DNA of 35,863 nucleotides from a virus. The stretch spans positions 1 to 35,863 of IMG/VR virus record IMGVR_UViG_3300031278_000132, one strand, 5' to 3'. Both the position numbers and the translations under genes were made by a program. This document shows, piece after piece, positions 1 through 8,469 of the stretch (its first letter is position 1; each line of letters opens with the position of its first letter). Under the pieces are notes generated by a model, which was not told where the DNA came from, did not search any database, and saw only the letters and a program-made list of their open reading frames with translations.

Positions 1-255
1 AAGACCAATAGAAACGGGGACTAAACTGCCTTCGTCAACAGTTAAATCATTTGAAGAAAGAATTGATTCTATTACATCTAAATGTTCCTGTGTGGATGTT
101 CCATCTCCTCCTATTAAGGCAAGCCTATAAAGAGTATATTCATTATCAATTTTTATCCAGTCTGATTCAAGTGCTGCTATTTCTCTAAGACTTCCGCTTT
201 CAACCGCCTCCAAATACTGATCTTCAAAATTATCAAGGGCTTCGTAAAGTGTCAT
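1..255 (-). CDS. Hypothetical phage protein, C-terminus off the left edge
   Basis: An open frame starts at ATG 255 and runs leftward out of the window, giving at least 85 residues beginning MTLYEALDNFEDQYLEAVES. It is acidic, probably helical at the N-terminus, and has no motif I recognise. The start is supported by a TAAATTTG promoter-like box exactly 15 nt upstream, the same spacing seen before the portal gene. It lies downstream of the capsid genes on the same strand, so a virion or head-completion role is possible, but this is positional inference only. Confidence 0.6.
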   Translation of the reverse strand, partial: MTLYEALDNFEDQYLEAVESGSLREIAALESDWIKIDNEYTLYRLALIGGDGTSTQEHLDVIESILSSNDLTVDEGSLVPVSIGL

Positions 256-270
256 TTGTTTAAATTTCTA

Positions 271-278
271 CAAATTTA
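271..278 (-). promoter_or_regulatory. Bacteroidota-type -7 box (TAAATTTG)
   Basis: The minus strand reads TAAATTTG, matching the TAnnTTTG consensus of Bacteroidota housekeeping promoters. It lies 15 nt before the ATG at 255. The box and the following A/T-rich leader closely resemble those before the portal gene. No clear -33 element was identified. Confidence 0.5.
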
Positions 279-314
279 CTAATCTTTTGAAATCTGCTCT
301 TTCACATAAAACCG

Positions 315-1436
315 TTAATTTGATATTGCACAATCTTGCACATTAGTCAAATTCTTGTAACGGACACCGTAGGGTCCCGTAAGAAACCGATTCAAAATAT
401 TCTTTCCTGCATTTATATCCGCATTGTCAGTGTGACCACAATTCTGACACAAGAATATCTCTCCATTTCGATTCCCCCTATCGGATTGACCACATACTGG
501 ACAGGTCGTGCTGGTGTAATAAGGTGCTACGCTGCGAAAACTAACACGGTTAATCTCGCATTGTGCTTCTAACCTCTTAAGCCAGTACTTCCAATTCCAA
601 GTTCCGATAGAACGCCTGATATTTTTAGTCAACAAGCGTTTGACCTTTGTTTTATGTCCCATATTCTTTAGTCGTTCTACAACTATCAAATCGGGATTTT
701 CTTTTATTATTATTTCTTTTGCTATTTCATCAATTCGTTGTTTTAACGCTCTCTCAGCAACATAATATCCATTGGATTTTTGCTTGCACCTTTTAACTCT
801 CTCTATACAACCTTTGATATCCTTACCATATTGATTACCATTATTAAGACTTGCCAGAGCATTAATACCTGTATCGACACCAATTGCTAATTTACCTTCT
901 CGTTTAGGTAATGTTATTATTTCAAAACTAAACTGAACATAGTTCTTTGTAATGATGTAACTATTTAATCTTTTACCAATAGTATTATATTTGTTGAAAT
1001 GTTTATGGTATTTAATGGGTAAGTCCATTATCATCTTATTCCCAATCGAAGCAATATGCAACCAAGCATCAAATTCTTTAGTTTGTTTTGACGGTACTAA
1101 ATCAGCAATAGTACAACTAACATACATCCCATGACCTTTATGGACAGGCATAACCATCTTTTTAGGATTATTTTTCCATCTTTCTTTTGTCGCCATGACC
1201 ATATCAATGGCTTCTCGTGCTGCGACCTTTCGTAATCTGGCACTTAACCATGTTTCGGGAATGTTAACAATGTCTTTTAATAATAGGACTTTACTTGCTT
1301 TATCAGGATTTAGCCAAAAATATTGAATAAAGATATTAACAACCTTCCCATATTCAAACAAGATTGTCGATATTTCATTTAATTTACTTTTAGTCGTAAA
1401 TTTCAGACTACATTTGGTTGACCTGATTAGTTTCAT
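315..1436 (-). CDS. tnpB: TnpB-family RNA-guided nuclease (IS200/IS605 accessory protein)
   Basis: This 373-residue protein has the full TnpB C-terminal architecture. RuvC-I is AIGVDTGINA with D188, RuvC-II is LIVVERLKNM with E254, a four-Cys zinc finger uses C312, C315, C330 and C333, and RuvC-III is DNADINAGKNI with D340. All catalytic acids are present, so it is probably active. Family knowledge: TnpB cleaves DNA next to a short TAM using an omega-RNA made from the element's right end. No Y1 transposase (TnpA) is beside it. Unlike the other two TnpB genes here, it lacks the GGGTAG-type right-end hairpin and the TATCTTTG box just before its ATG, so it belongs to a different subfamily or its ends have decayed. 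It sits inside the minus-strand virion gene block. Confidence 0.88.
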   Translation of the reverse strand: MKLIRSTKCSLKFTTKSKLNEISTILFEYGKVVNIFIQYFWLNPDKASKVLLLKDIVNIPETWLSARLRKVAAREAIDMVMATKERWKNNPKKMVMPVHKGHGMYVSCTIADLVPSKQTKEFDAWLHIASIGNKMIMDLPIKYHKHFNKYNTIGKRLNSYIITKNYVQFSFEIITLPKREGKLAIGVDTGINALASLNNGNQYGKDIKGCIERVKRCKQKSNGYYVAERALKQRIDEIAKEIIIKENPDLIVVERLKNMGHKTKVKRLLTKNIRRSIGTWNWKYWLKRLEAQCEINRVSFRSVAPYYTSTTCPVCGQSDRGNRNGEIFLCQNCGHTDNADINAGKNILNRFLTGPYGVRYKNLTNVQDCAISN

Positions 1437-1457
1437 TTATTTGTTAACTGTTAATAA

Positions 1458-1485
1458 GCCCCTCACAGAATAAACTGTGAAGGGC
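1458..1485. terminator. Strong hairpin: terminator or left end of the adjacent TnpB element
   Basis: Arms 1458-1468 and 1475-1485 form an 11-position stem with one mismatch around a 6-nt loop. It lies between the stop of the 364-aa gene and the TnpB start. On the minus strand the following T content is weak (TTATTAAC), so termination is plausible but not classic. Its position, about 22-50 nt upstream of the tnpB ATG, also fits a left-end hairpin of an IS605-type element. The sequence alone does not decide between the two. Confidence 0.55.
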
Positions 1486-1516
1486 GCACTATGAGAACTA
1501 ACGGAAACGGAAACTC

Positions 1517-2611
1517 TTATTTACTGCCAGCAGGCTTTATCTGATTTTTAAGAATGTTTTCTATTTCTTCATTCTTTTTCTTCCATAAATCCCCCTTCTT
1601 CCAACCAAATTCCTCTATACATTGGTCTATAGCTTTAATCCTGTCAAAAGAAACTGTGTCGGTTTTTGCCTGCTTTGGTTTTTCTTTCTGTTTTTCTGAT
1701 GCTGTTTCCACCGACTTCTCAACAAGGCTTAAATAATGAATATTTTCAAGTATATATCCAATGACAACTTCCTCTTTCTCTCCTTCCATTTGCGGTGATA
1801 CACTACATATATTTGTGGTTGTGTTTTCTGCCTGTAATGACCATGACCCATCTTCATAAGTAAGTACACCAAGATTTATTGCCCTTAATATAAGAGCTCT
1901 CTTTGCAGCTTCTTTAGTATCATTCACCTTATCAATAAAAGCAGAAAATCCTCTCCTTGAAAAATCTCTTGTTTTTTCAGCCTTAAGAATTTTTTCCCAA
2001 AGTTTATTTCTTACTTCATCAACATGTATTTTCATTGCGTCTACAACGCCCCAAGCTATGCCCAAATCACGTATTGCTTTTTCTGACCCGAAATTATTCG
2101 GATGAATCGGAGAGTCGTCATCGTAAAGTAAATACTGGGCTTTAGCAGCCATCTTGTTTTTCTTGGCTTCTTCTATATTGTCATTTTCAATATCAACTTC
2201 GAATGCTTTTCCATTCTTTACACCCTCTGAAATATATCGTAAAAAGAAAATAATATCTATATCATGCTTCTTACTGAAAAGCGTTGTCCCTCCTATTACA
2301 ATGGGACGTTTGTTTTTTACAACAGAAATCCCATCTAAATTTGTAATGGAATTTACACTTGGAGCAAATATCCATGTTTGATGTTCCTTCATTTCTTCAT
2401 TCCATATAGTGGAAGAAGACGGCAATGCCTTGAATTGTCTGATTAATCTCTTACGACCACTATCATCTGTTTCGTAATGTGGTCTTTTGTGCGCTGAAAA
2501 TATAAATGTATCTTTTTCTAAGCTCTTAATAGCGCTTATTTTCTCATCATACCATTTATATAATTCAGGTGTCTTTGTTTTTGAAAGGATTTCTCCGTTT
2601 ACTATAAACAT
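1517..2611 (-). CDS. Phage protein of unknown function downstream of the major capsid gene
   Basis: This 364-residue protein has no motif I can name. The first 150 residues look globular, and residues 305-364 are Lys/Glu-rich and probably helical. It follows the capsid gene after a strong terminator hairpin and begins at an ATG preceded by the leader motif AACTAACGG, so it may have its own transcription start. Position suggests a virion, neck or head-decoration role, but no residue-level evidence supports one. Confidence 0.75.
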   Translation of the reverse strand: MFIVNGEILSKTKTPELYKWYDEKISAIKSLEKDTFIFSAHKRPHYETDDSGRKRLIRQFKALPSSSTIWNEEMKEHQTWIFAPSVNSITNLDGISVVKNKRPIVIGGTTLFSKKHDIDIIFFLRYISEGVKNGKAFEVDIENDNIEEAKKNKMAAKAQYLLYDDDSPIHPNNFGSEKAIRDLGIAWGVVDAMKIHVDEVRNKLWEKILKAEKTRDFSRRGFSAFIDKVNDTKEAAKRALILRAINLGVLTYEDGSWSLQAENTTTNICSVSPQMEGEKEEVVIGYILENIHYLSLVEKSVETASEKQKEKPKQAKTDTVSFDRIKAIDQCIEEFGWKKGDLWKKKNEEIENILKNQIKPAGSK

Positions 2612-2636
2612 CTCCGTTAGTTTTTAAGTTAAAAAT

Positions 2637-2658
2637 AGGGAGGGAATTAACCCTCCCT
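2637..2658 (-). terminator. Rho-independent terminator after the major capsid gene
   Basis: A perfect 8-bp stem (AGGGAGGG pairing with CCCTCCCT) surrounds a 6-nt A/T loop and is followed on the minus strand by ATTTTTAAC. It starts 7 nt after the capsid stop codon, so it should end the abundant capsid transcript. Confidence 0.8.
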
Positions 2659-2664
2659 GTGTTA

Positions 2665-4074
2665 TTATTGTGGTAATACACGAACAATCTGATTAGGACG
2701 GAAAATAAGCGGTGCAAATTCAGTCAGCATATACAGGTTTGAACCATCATACTGATCAACAGCGATTCCCATTCTCCCACTCATTCCATCAAGAACACGT
2801 ACAATACGGGTTCTATCTTCACCATTGTTATTCAGATAACCAAGTGCAATATTGGCGTGACGTTCTGTCCTTCCTTCGATTTCCACAGATTCCATTTGGT
2901 TCGGGAGCATTATCCCGTACTTGGTGAAATTATATTCTTTGTTGCCCCAACGAAGTGGGTTGGCAAAAGATTTAATTTCCTGGAATTTGAATAAGAAACC
3001 ATTTCCTTTGAAGAACTTAATGTCAACTCCAATTTCATTGGCTGTTCTGAATAAATCTGATCCACCGGAAAATTCACGAATCCAATCTAAATTGGCTTCT
3101 TCGATCATTCTTCCAAGATCTGTTCCATACAGGAATTCAACTTCTCTCGAAACTACGTTCTGTGATATGATCAAATCCTTGTAATCATAAAGATTAGAAG
3201 TTTCCCATGTCACATCAAAAGTCAGGTCTTGACCTGCGATTCCACCCCAGTTCCATATCCCCATAGATGATCTGCGGGCGTTTGTACCTCCCCACTGAGA
3301 AGTTTCAGTCAAAGCTGCGTTGTCGTTTAATTCCCCAAGGAATATCATGTCGTCTATTCTCTTGGAGTGGAAGTTTTCTGCCAATTCCTGTCCTTCTATC
3401 CATACTTGATTAATTCCACTCTCAGTAGGAATTTCACGCCATTTGATGGCATTAATTCCACCTTCGTAATTCATTGAAGTCTTTGGAATTGAAGTGTAGT
3501 ATGTGCGGGTAGCACGATAAGTATTGTGTCCCGGAGGTTGTCCTGTCCCTGGACCTTTGTACATACCATGCACTTTCAAAACCGTACCAACAGGAATAGC
3601 TACGCTTATCTGCGAGGCGGTTACAGTAGTCCCGTCTGCTGAAAGCGGTGATGCCGTTACGGTAGTACCAGTAATGTCTGAAATGACATAAATTCTGTCT
3701 TCAGCAGGAGTTTGTTTAGAAGCAGGAACAACCAACCCCTCTCCTTCCATTACCGGTAAATTACCTGATGCATCAACATCAGCAGCAGCAACAGTAAAGC
3801 TAATATCTGCCCCGGCAATCCCGTCTGCGATTTCACTTCCCACCGTTACAGCAGTTTCCCATTCAAGCCTTTCAAAGACCTTGGGACTTCTTGTGGTTAA
3901 ATTGGTTTTATAATCTGCAAGTTCCAGAAAGTCCATGTAGTGACTTCCTAAACCATAACGATTAATTTCTTCCGTATAACCTTCATCGAGGCGAGTATCA
4001 AATATTGAAACCCACTCACCGAAATTATATTGTCCAACTTTAGATGCGGATGTTGGATATGTTTGAGCTGCCAT
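2665..4074 (-). CDS. Major capsid protein (probable HK97 fold)
   Basis: This 469-residue protein is placed directly after a scaffold-like gene and downstream of terminase and portal, the usual capsid position. The composition is typical of a major capsid protein: a non-repetitive beta-rich sequence, an insertion domain rich in Thr, Val and Ala at about residues 80-170, then a mixed region containing IDDMIFLGELNDNA and a C-terminal half ending in LIFRPNQIVRVLPQ. No signal peptide or membrane segment is visible. The start MAAQTYPTSAS is preceded by an A-rich leader. It is insulated downstream by a strong terminator. HK97-fold assignment rests on gene order and length rather than a diagnostic motif. 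Confidence 0.8.
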   Translation of the reverse strand: MAAQTYPTSASKVGQYNFGEWVSIFDTRLDEGYTEEINRYGLGSHYMDFLELADYKTNLTTRSPKVFERLEWETAVTVGSEIADGIAGADISFTVAAADVDASGNLPVMEGEGLVVPASKQTPAEDRIYVISDITGTTVTASPLSADGTTVTASQISVAIPVGTVLKVHGMYKGPGTGQPPGHNTYRATRTYYTSIPKTSMNYEGGINAIKWREIPTESGINQVWIEGQELAENFHSKRIDDMIFLGELNDNAALTETSQWGGTNARRSSMGIWNWGGIAGQDLTFDVTWETSNLYDYKDLIISQNVVSREVEFLYGTDLGRMIEEANLDWIREFSGGSDLFRTANEIGVDIKFFKGNGFLFKFQEIKSFANPLRWGNKEYNFTKYGIMLPNQMESVEIEGRTERHANIALGYLNNNGEDRTRIVRVLDGMSGRMGIAVDQYDGSNLYMLTEFAPLIFRPNQIVRVLPQ

Positions 4075-4096
4075 TGTTTAAAATGTTTTTTAGTTA

Positions 4097-5158
4097 TTAC
4101 TTATTTCTCTGGACGCCGAATTTTTCCCTTATTGACTTCGGAATTTCACCACTAGTTTCTCTCTGGGCTGTGTTCTGTTCTCTGTCGTTATGAATCTCTT
4201 TATGAGTTTCATCCTCTACTTTCGTTCTTGCTGCTTTCTGCGCTTCACGAACTATCTTATCAAAATAAGAGGTTCTGAATTGCTGGTCAATATAGGACAT
4301 AGCCTGTTGGGCGTTTTCCTTCGTAGGTTCAAGCCCAGAATTAACCAAATCTTCCAAAAACTTTTCAGCGAACTTCTCCCTGAAAGTATCATCCACAGAA
4401 TATGAAAAGACTTCAACATCATTTCCTTTTTCATCTTTATCATAAATCTTGGTGGATTCAAAATTCTTCAACAAGGATTTAGCTATCGGTTCCCATTTTT
4501 TCTTTCTGTCCTCCAATTGTTGAGATTTTGTCTGCTTGTTTTTTTCAATTTCATCAGCAAGATTATAAGCTCCCTCTTCAGGTTTGTGATCTCTTATGCT
4601 CTTGAAGAGTTCATTGTGTTTAGCAACCTCTCTTGATATGACGTATTGATCTTCTTTTGTAAGTTCCGATATATCATCGGCATCAATTCTCAGCGACCTT
4701 AATATTCCCCTCCTTCTGTCCTCATCAGAAAGTGATGGGTCAATGACCTCAAACTTATCTGCGAGTACCAACTTGTCTACATTAGACATCTTTTCGAAAT
4801 TGGGACTTACTACCTGTGATATAAGAGACAAATCCTTATCAGGAAATTTTTGTTTCAACGATACGAAACGCATTGTGTCTTCATCACCATATAGCTTCTT
4901 AGGGTCTGCATGTTCGATAAAATAGTCATATTTTTGGGCTCTCTCTAAAGCAGACTGTAACTCAGTATCTTTTTGGCTGAGTTGTTCTTCATATTTCGAA
5001 GGACTATTTAAAAATTCTCTCAAAGAACCTTCATCTTTAAAATCACTTCCGAAGTGCTTGTTAAACCCTTCTAAATCATATTGGGTTTCCTGAGTCTCTT
5101 CGGTTTCTTGTTCTGTGTTTTCCACAGAAGTTTCTTGTGTATTTTCCGTTTCTGACAT
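4097..5158 (-). CDS. Probable capsid scaffolding protein
   Basis: The product is 353 residues, highly charged and predicted coiled-coil. It has a Glu/Thr-rich disordered N-terminus (SETENTQETSVENTEQ) and a Lys/Glu/Gln-rich body, with no membrane segment. It lies immediately upstream of the capsid gene, the classic scaffold position. I chose ATG 5158 rather than the in-frame ATG at 5182. The 5158 start follows a TATCTTTG promoter box by 21 nt and an AACTAACG leader, whereas the longer frame would begin inside the promoter. The C-terminal basic stretch (KSIREKFGVQRNK) could contact the capsid, as scaffold C-termini often do. Confidence 0.72.
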   Translation of the reverse strand: MSETENTQETSVENTEQETEETQETQYDLEGFNKHFGSDFKDEGSLREFLNSPSKYEEQLSQKDTELQSALERAQKYDYFIEHADPKKLYGDEDTMRFVSLKQKFPDKDLSLISQVVSPNFEKMSNVDKLVLADKFEVIDPSLSDEDRRRGILRSLRIDADDISELTKEDQYVISREVAKHNELFKSIRDHKPEEGAYNLADEIEKNKQTKSQQLEDRKKKWEPIAKSLLKNFESTKIYDKDEKGNDVEVFSYSVDDTFREKFAEKFLEDLVNSGLEPTKENAQQAMSYIDQQFRTSYFDKIVREAQKAARTKVEDETHKEIHNDREQNTAQRETSGEIPKSIREKFGVQRNK

Positions 5159-5160
5159 AA

Positions 5161-5187
5161 TCGTTAGTTTTTTCTGGTACAAAGATA
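5161..5187 (-). promoter_or_regulatory. Promoter and leader of the scaffold-capsid transcript
   Basis: The minus strand carries TATCTTTG (5180-5187), matching TAnnTTTG. The leader AACTAACGA (5161-5169) follows directly before ATG 5158. This gives scaffold and capsid an internal late promoter separate from the terminase-portal transcript. Confidence 0.6.
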
Positions 5188-5274
5188 AGTAGAAGAAAAA
5201 AAATGCCCTTTCGCTAACCTTTATTCAATAAAAATTACGTTTATAACAAACAAATAAATAAGGAGTTGAACAAC

Positions 5275-6030
5275 TTACTTTTTCCTATAACCTTTAGTTG
5301 TCAAATAATTTCTAACCTTTTCCTGTTCTTTACGAATGTTCTCAAGTGTTCTTGGCTGGTCTGTGTTATACCTTGTGAGAGATGCACTTCTTAAACCGTA
5401 TTTTAACATTTGATTCGCATCTGTTTCTTTCTCTCCACCTATCTCATATAACGTAGGAAATTGCTCATTCAAATAAGTGCTGGTTAATCCAATATCTTTG
5501 GTGTATTGCATATATTTTTCCTTCCCCTCCTTACCTCCGCCCATAGCCCTTGCGGCTTCATCCGATGTTAGATAGTAATCCGGCAAATCTTCAAAATATT
5601 TCTGCCTGTCTACTATGTCGCTATTTATAATTGATTCATACAAACCCTTTGATTCCGGGTGTTTTTTAAACAAAGCAGGAGTTAAAATGTCCTGTGCAGA
5701 CATAACTCTCTCTCTGGCTAATTTATACTCATCCTGTTCTTCATTTTTAGGAACATCTGTTCTTTCCTCAAATTCTCCTTCACGTACAGGTATCTGGCCG
5801 CTTATACGAGAAGCTCTCTGCATAGAACTTATCTTATTATCTGCTGCTCTCATAGTTGCTTTTGTTCGACCAACATTAATTGTCTCCGTAGCCAAATCAA
5901 AATCCATAAGGGTTTTGCCTTGTTTAGCCATAATAGCTTCTGCGTCTGTAGCGTCTATTAAAGCTTGATTAACTTGCTGCAACTCCTGTTCCAGAAGTCT
6001 GTCTGTCGTATCGTCTGTTGGAAATGGCAT
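5275..6030 (-). CDS. Virion-associated hypothetical protein between portal and scaffold
   Basis: This 251-residue soluble, charged protein is rich in Glu, Arg and Lys and has no recognised motif. Its 5' end overlaps the portal gene's 3' end by 62 bp. An in-frame ATG at 5931 (MAKQGKTLMD) would remove the overlap, so the start is uncertain. In many phages this slot between portal and scaffold encodes a head protease or a portal-associated protein. I see no serine-protease or herpesvirus-type protease motif, so no function is assigned. Confidence 0.65.
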   Translation of the reverse strand: MPFPTDDTTDRLLEQELQQVNQALIDATDAEAIMAKQGKTLMDFDLATETINVGRTKATMRAADNKISSMQRASRISGQIPVREGEFEERTDVPKNEEQDEYKLARERVMSAQDILTPALFKKHPESKGLYESIINSDIVDRQKYFEDLPDYYLTSDEAARAMGGGKEGKEKYMQYTKDIGLTSTYLNEQFPTLYEIGGEKETDANQMLKYGLRSASLTRYNTDQPRTLENIRKEQEKVRNYLTTKGYRKK

Positions 6031-8437
6031 TTAATAACTCTTTTTTGGTGTTCATTAAATTCTCTTTATATTTCAAGTTAGATTTCAATTGTTCTAACTT
6101 AGCTTCATTTCTTGCTTTATTGTTATCTACATCTTTTTGCTTAACAGCATCCGCTTGTTTTAAAATAAGGTCTTGCTGTGCTTTAAGATTTTCTTGTTTT
6201 GCCTGTCTCCCTGCTTGAGCCTGGACGTTTCTGTCTGCTATCTGGGCTTGCATTTCTTCGTTTCTGCGAATCATAAAACTCAAATCTCTTGATAACTTTT
6301 TAATATTACCACCAGAACGTATCTGTTCAAATATATACATCCATTGAGAAAGATTGATTTGTATTTTTCCATCCCTTCCCGGTGATAATGCTTCTTCTGC
6401 TGCCGACATAAGCGATTGTATTTCCTTATCGGTAGCCCTGGTTTCTAAATACATCCCATATTCGGCTCCATTTCTTTCCATCTGCCTTAACATCTCCACT
6501 TTTCTCCCCCCTATAATCCTATCATAAGCGTCTCTAGAGGCCGGATTATTACGAATAAGAAGTTGGATTCTTTTAGAAGAACAATCTGCCAACTTTTCTT
6601 TTAAAGAAAAAATATCATCGAATAAAGGTCTTAAAACATTATTTGTTCCTGCTGTTGCTATTCTTGTGGCTGTGGCTGTTTGATCTTCTTGCGGTGTTTG
6701 TCCTAAAGGAGCCGGATTTATTCCGGTAGCTTTTTCTATGAATTGCAGGTTTCTGTGTATTTCTTCTGCTGTTACAGCCATCAATGCGCCTAAATTACCT
6801 TCAATCTGTTTAATAGGGAATACTTCTCCCCCACGATACCTTTCTCCAAGGGGTATGTCCTGATAAGGAAGTCTGCCGGTATGATAAAACATATTAAATG
6901 CTTCAAGTTCAGACATTTCCTCTCCGCCAACAGTTAAGTTTCTAAGCAACCTTAAGTTTAGTGCCCATCCACCCGGATGTGATTTAATAAGCGCATCCTG
7001 ATATTTTAACCATGCCATTTGTAAATTATCAAGATAAGGAATAATACTTTCTATGATTGATCCAAACATCATTGTTGGATCATCATTTATCCCTCGCCTA
7101 ACAAAAATAGGCAACATTGGTTCTTTTTTGCTTTCTCTGGATTGATTGGGTCGTGGGCCATAATTATAAACCATATCAGTACCAACCACCCAAGAACATT
7201 GATAAACAATCCTTTTTCTGGTCTTTATTTCAGATTGTTCTACTCCCTTTTTTGCTCTATAATCACTAATGGGTTTTATTTCCTTTCCAAAATCTATTCG
7301 ATGATTTATTTCCCGACCATACCCATCTTTTATCTTTAATTTTCTATCTATATTACAATCCTTCCAAAAATGATGATAAACAGGTACTTGCATATCAAGA
7401 AGAGAATTGTCATAAGATGATGGCCCAGTATATCTTCCCCAATCAAGAGATGCGATATTATTATACATACCTGCATACTTTTTGGCTGATTTAATAATTT
7501 CCTTGGAAGGGAATCCCATTTGAACCAACTTGCTTACTTTAACAAGTTCAAAATAACCACCATATTCTGCGTCCTTAAAGCCACCATCCATAGAATACTG
7601 CATGGTAACATTACCCGAATCACAATATTTCCACCTTTCCTCACACGTCTCCAAATCATACTCGCTCAAACCAGAAATCATATTGAGTTTAACAATATCA
7701 TTCACATACCTTTTTTTCATAGAATCCCAATCGCTCATCAACTCTGTATATTTAATAAGCTCTTCCACAGCGATAGCATGCTCCCCACGAAATCCCCCCA
7801 TATCTTTATAAATCTCCAATTCCTCTAATGTAACATCAGACGGCATTTGGCTGCCCCCACTCAAATCCATACCGTATTGATTTTTTATTGATTTTAAAAA
7901 ATCTATATTTTTTACATCAAACAATATATCGTACATTTTCCTTTCTTCTTCTTCAATGGAAGAATTATCTACGGAATTCACATAACAATTCTCATCATAT
8001 ACAGAAAATATCCCCTGTATAGCATTCATTAAATTTGTAGCAACACTTACTATTTTAGTATTAATATTTTCTAATGCCTTTCTCTTTGCTTTAGCGGTGC
8101 TTGTCCATACACCATCCACATCAGAAGAAGAAGATGTGGGGGTTGATGAAGTAGAGGGTGCTCCATTAAGGAACATATTAATGTACTTTGACTCATTTTG
8201 GTTGCCATTACCATAATCACGCAACGTTTGCATATAACTATAGGCTGTACCAGGAAGAAAATTTTTATCCTGCATAAGCATAGAAAATGCTGCACGAGTA
8301 ATGTCCCGGCAATATTCTGGTGTGTCTTTTTTCTTTGGGTCTGTTGTTTCGTAAAGAGGGAGGGTATACTTTCCTGTTTTTTTGTATTCTTTTTTCGTCC
8401 CCGCGTCTTCGTATAACTTAGCAATTATTGAAGGCAT
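5969..8437 (-). CDS. Portal protein
   Basis: This 822-residue protein lies directly downstream of the large terminase, as portals do. Features typical of large portal proteins are visible: a long alpha/beta core, the segment YLDNLQMAWLKYQDALIKS typical of a stem or wing helix, ATGINPAPLGQTPQEDQTAT (residues about 610-630) followed by an Ala/Thr-rich helix, and a long Gln/Lys/Ala coiled-coil tail from about residue 740. A Ser-rich linker lies at about residues 93-106. The start ATG 8437 is 15 nt after a TAAATTTG promoter box. The portal forms the dodecameric DNA entry ring at one capsid vertex. Confidence 0.78.
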   Translation of the reverse strand: MPSIIAKLYEDAGTKKEYKKTGKYTLPLYETTDPKKKDTPEYCRDITRAAFSMLMQDKNFLPGTAYSYMQTLRDYGNGNQNESKYINMFLNGAPSTSSTPTSSSSDVDGVWTSTAKAKRKALENINTKIVSVATNLMNAIQGIFSVYDENCYVNSVDNSSIEEEERKMYDILFDVKNIDFLKSIKNQYGMDLSGGSQMPSDVTLEELEIYKDMGGFRGEHAIAVEELIKYTELMSDWDSMKKRYVNDIVKLNMISGLSEYDLETCEERWKYCDSGNVTMQYSMDGGFKDAEYGGYFELVKVSKLVQMGFPSKEIIKSAKKYAGMYNNIASLDWGRYTGPSSYDNSLLDMQVPVYHHFWKDCNIDRKLKIKDGYGREINHRIDFGKEIKPISDYRAKKGVEQSEIKTRKRIVYQCSWVVGTDMVYNYGPRPNQSRESKKEPMLPIFVRRGINDDPTMMFGSIIESIIPYLDNLQMAWLKYQDALIKSHPGGWALNLRLLRNLTVGGEEMSELEAFNMFYHTGRLPYQDIPLGERYRGGEVFPIKQIEGNLGALMAVTAEEIHRNLQFIEKATGINPAPLGQTPQEDQTATATRIATAGTNNVLRPLFDDIFSLKEKLADCSSKRIQLLIRNNPASRDAYDRIIGGRKVEMLRQMERNGAEYGMYLETRATDKEIQSLMSAAEEALSPGRDGKIQINLSQWMYIFEQIRSGGNIKKLSRDLSFMIRRNEEMQAQIADRNVQAQAGRQAKQENLKAQQDLILKQADAVKQKDVDNNKARNEAKLEQLKSNLKYKENLMNTKKELLNAISNRRYDRQTSGTGVAAS

Positions 8438-8452
8438 GTTTTAAAATTTTTA

Positions 8453-8460
8453 CAAATTTA
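8453..8460 (-). promoter_or_regulatory. Bacteroidota-type -7 box before the portal gene
   Basis: TAAATTTG on the minus strand lies 15 nt before the portal ATG, in the 32-nt gap after the terminase stop. Box, spacing and A/T leader parallel those before the gene at the left edge. Confidence 0.5.
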
Positions 8461-8469
8461 CGGATAATT

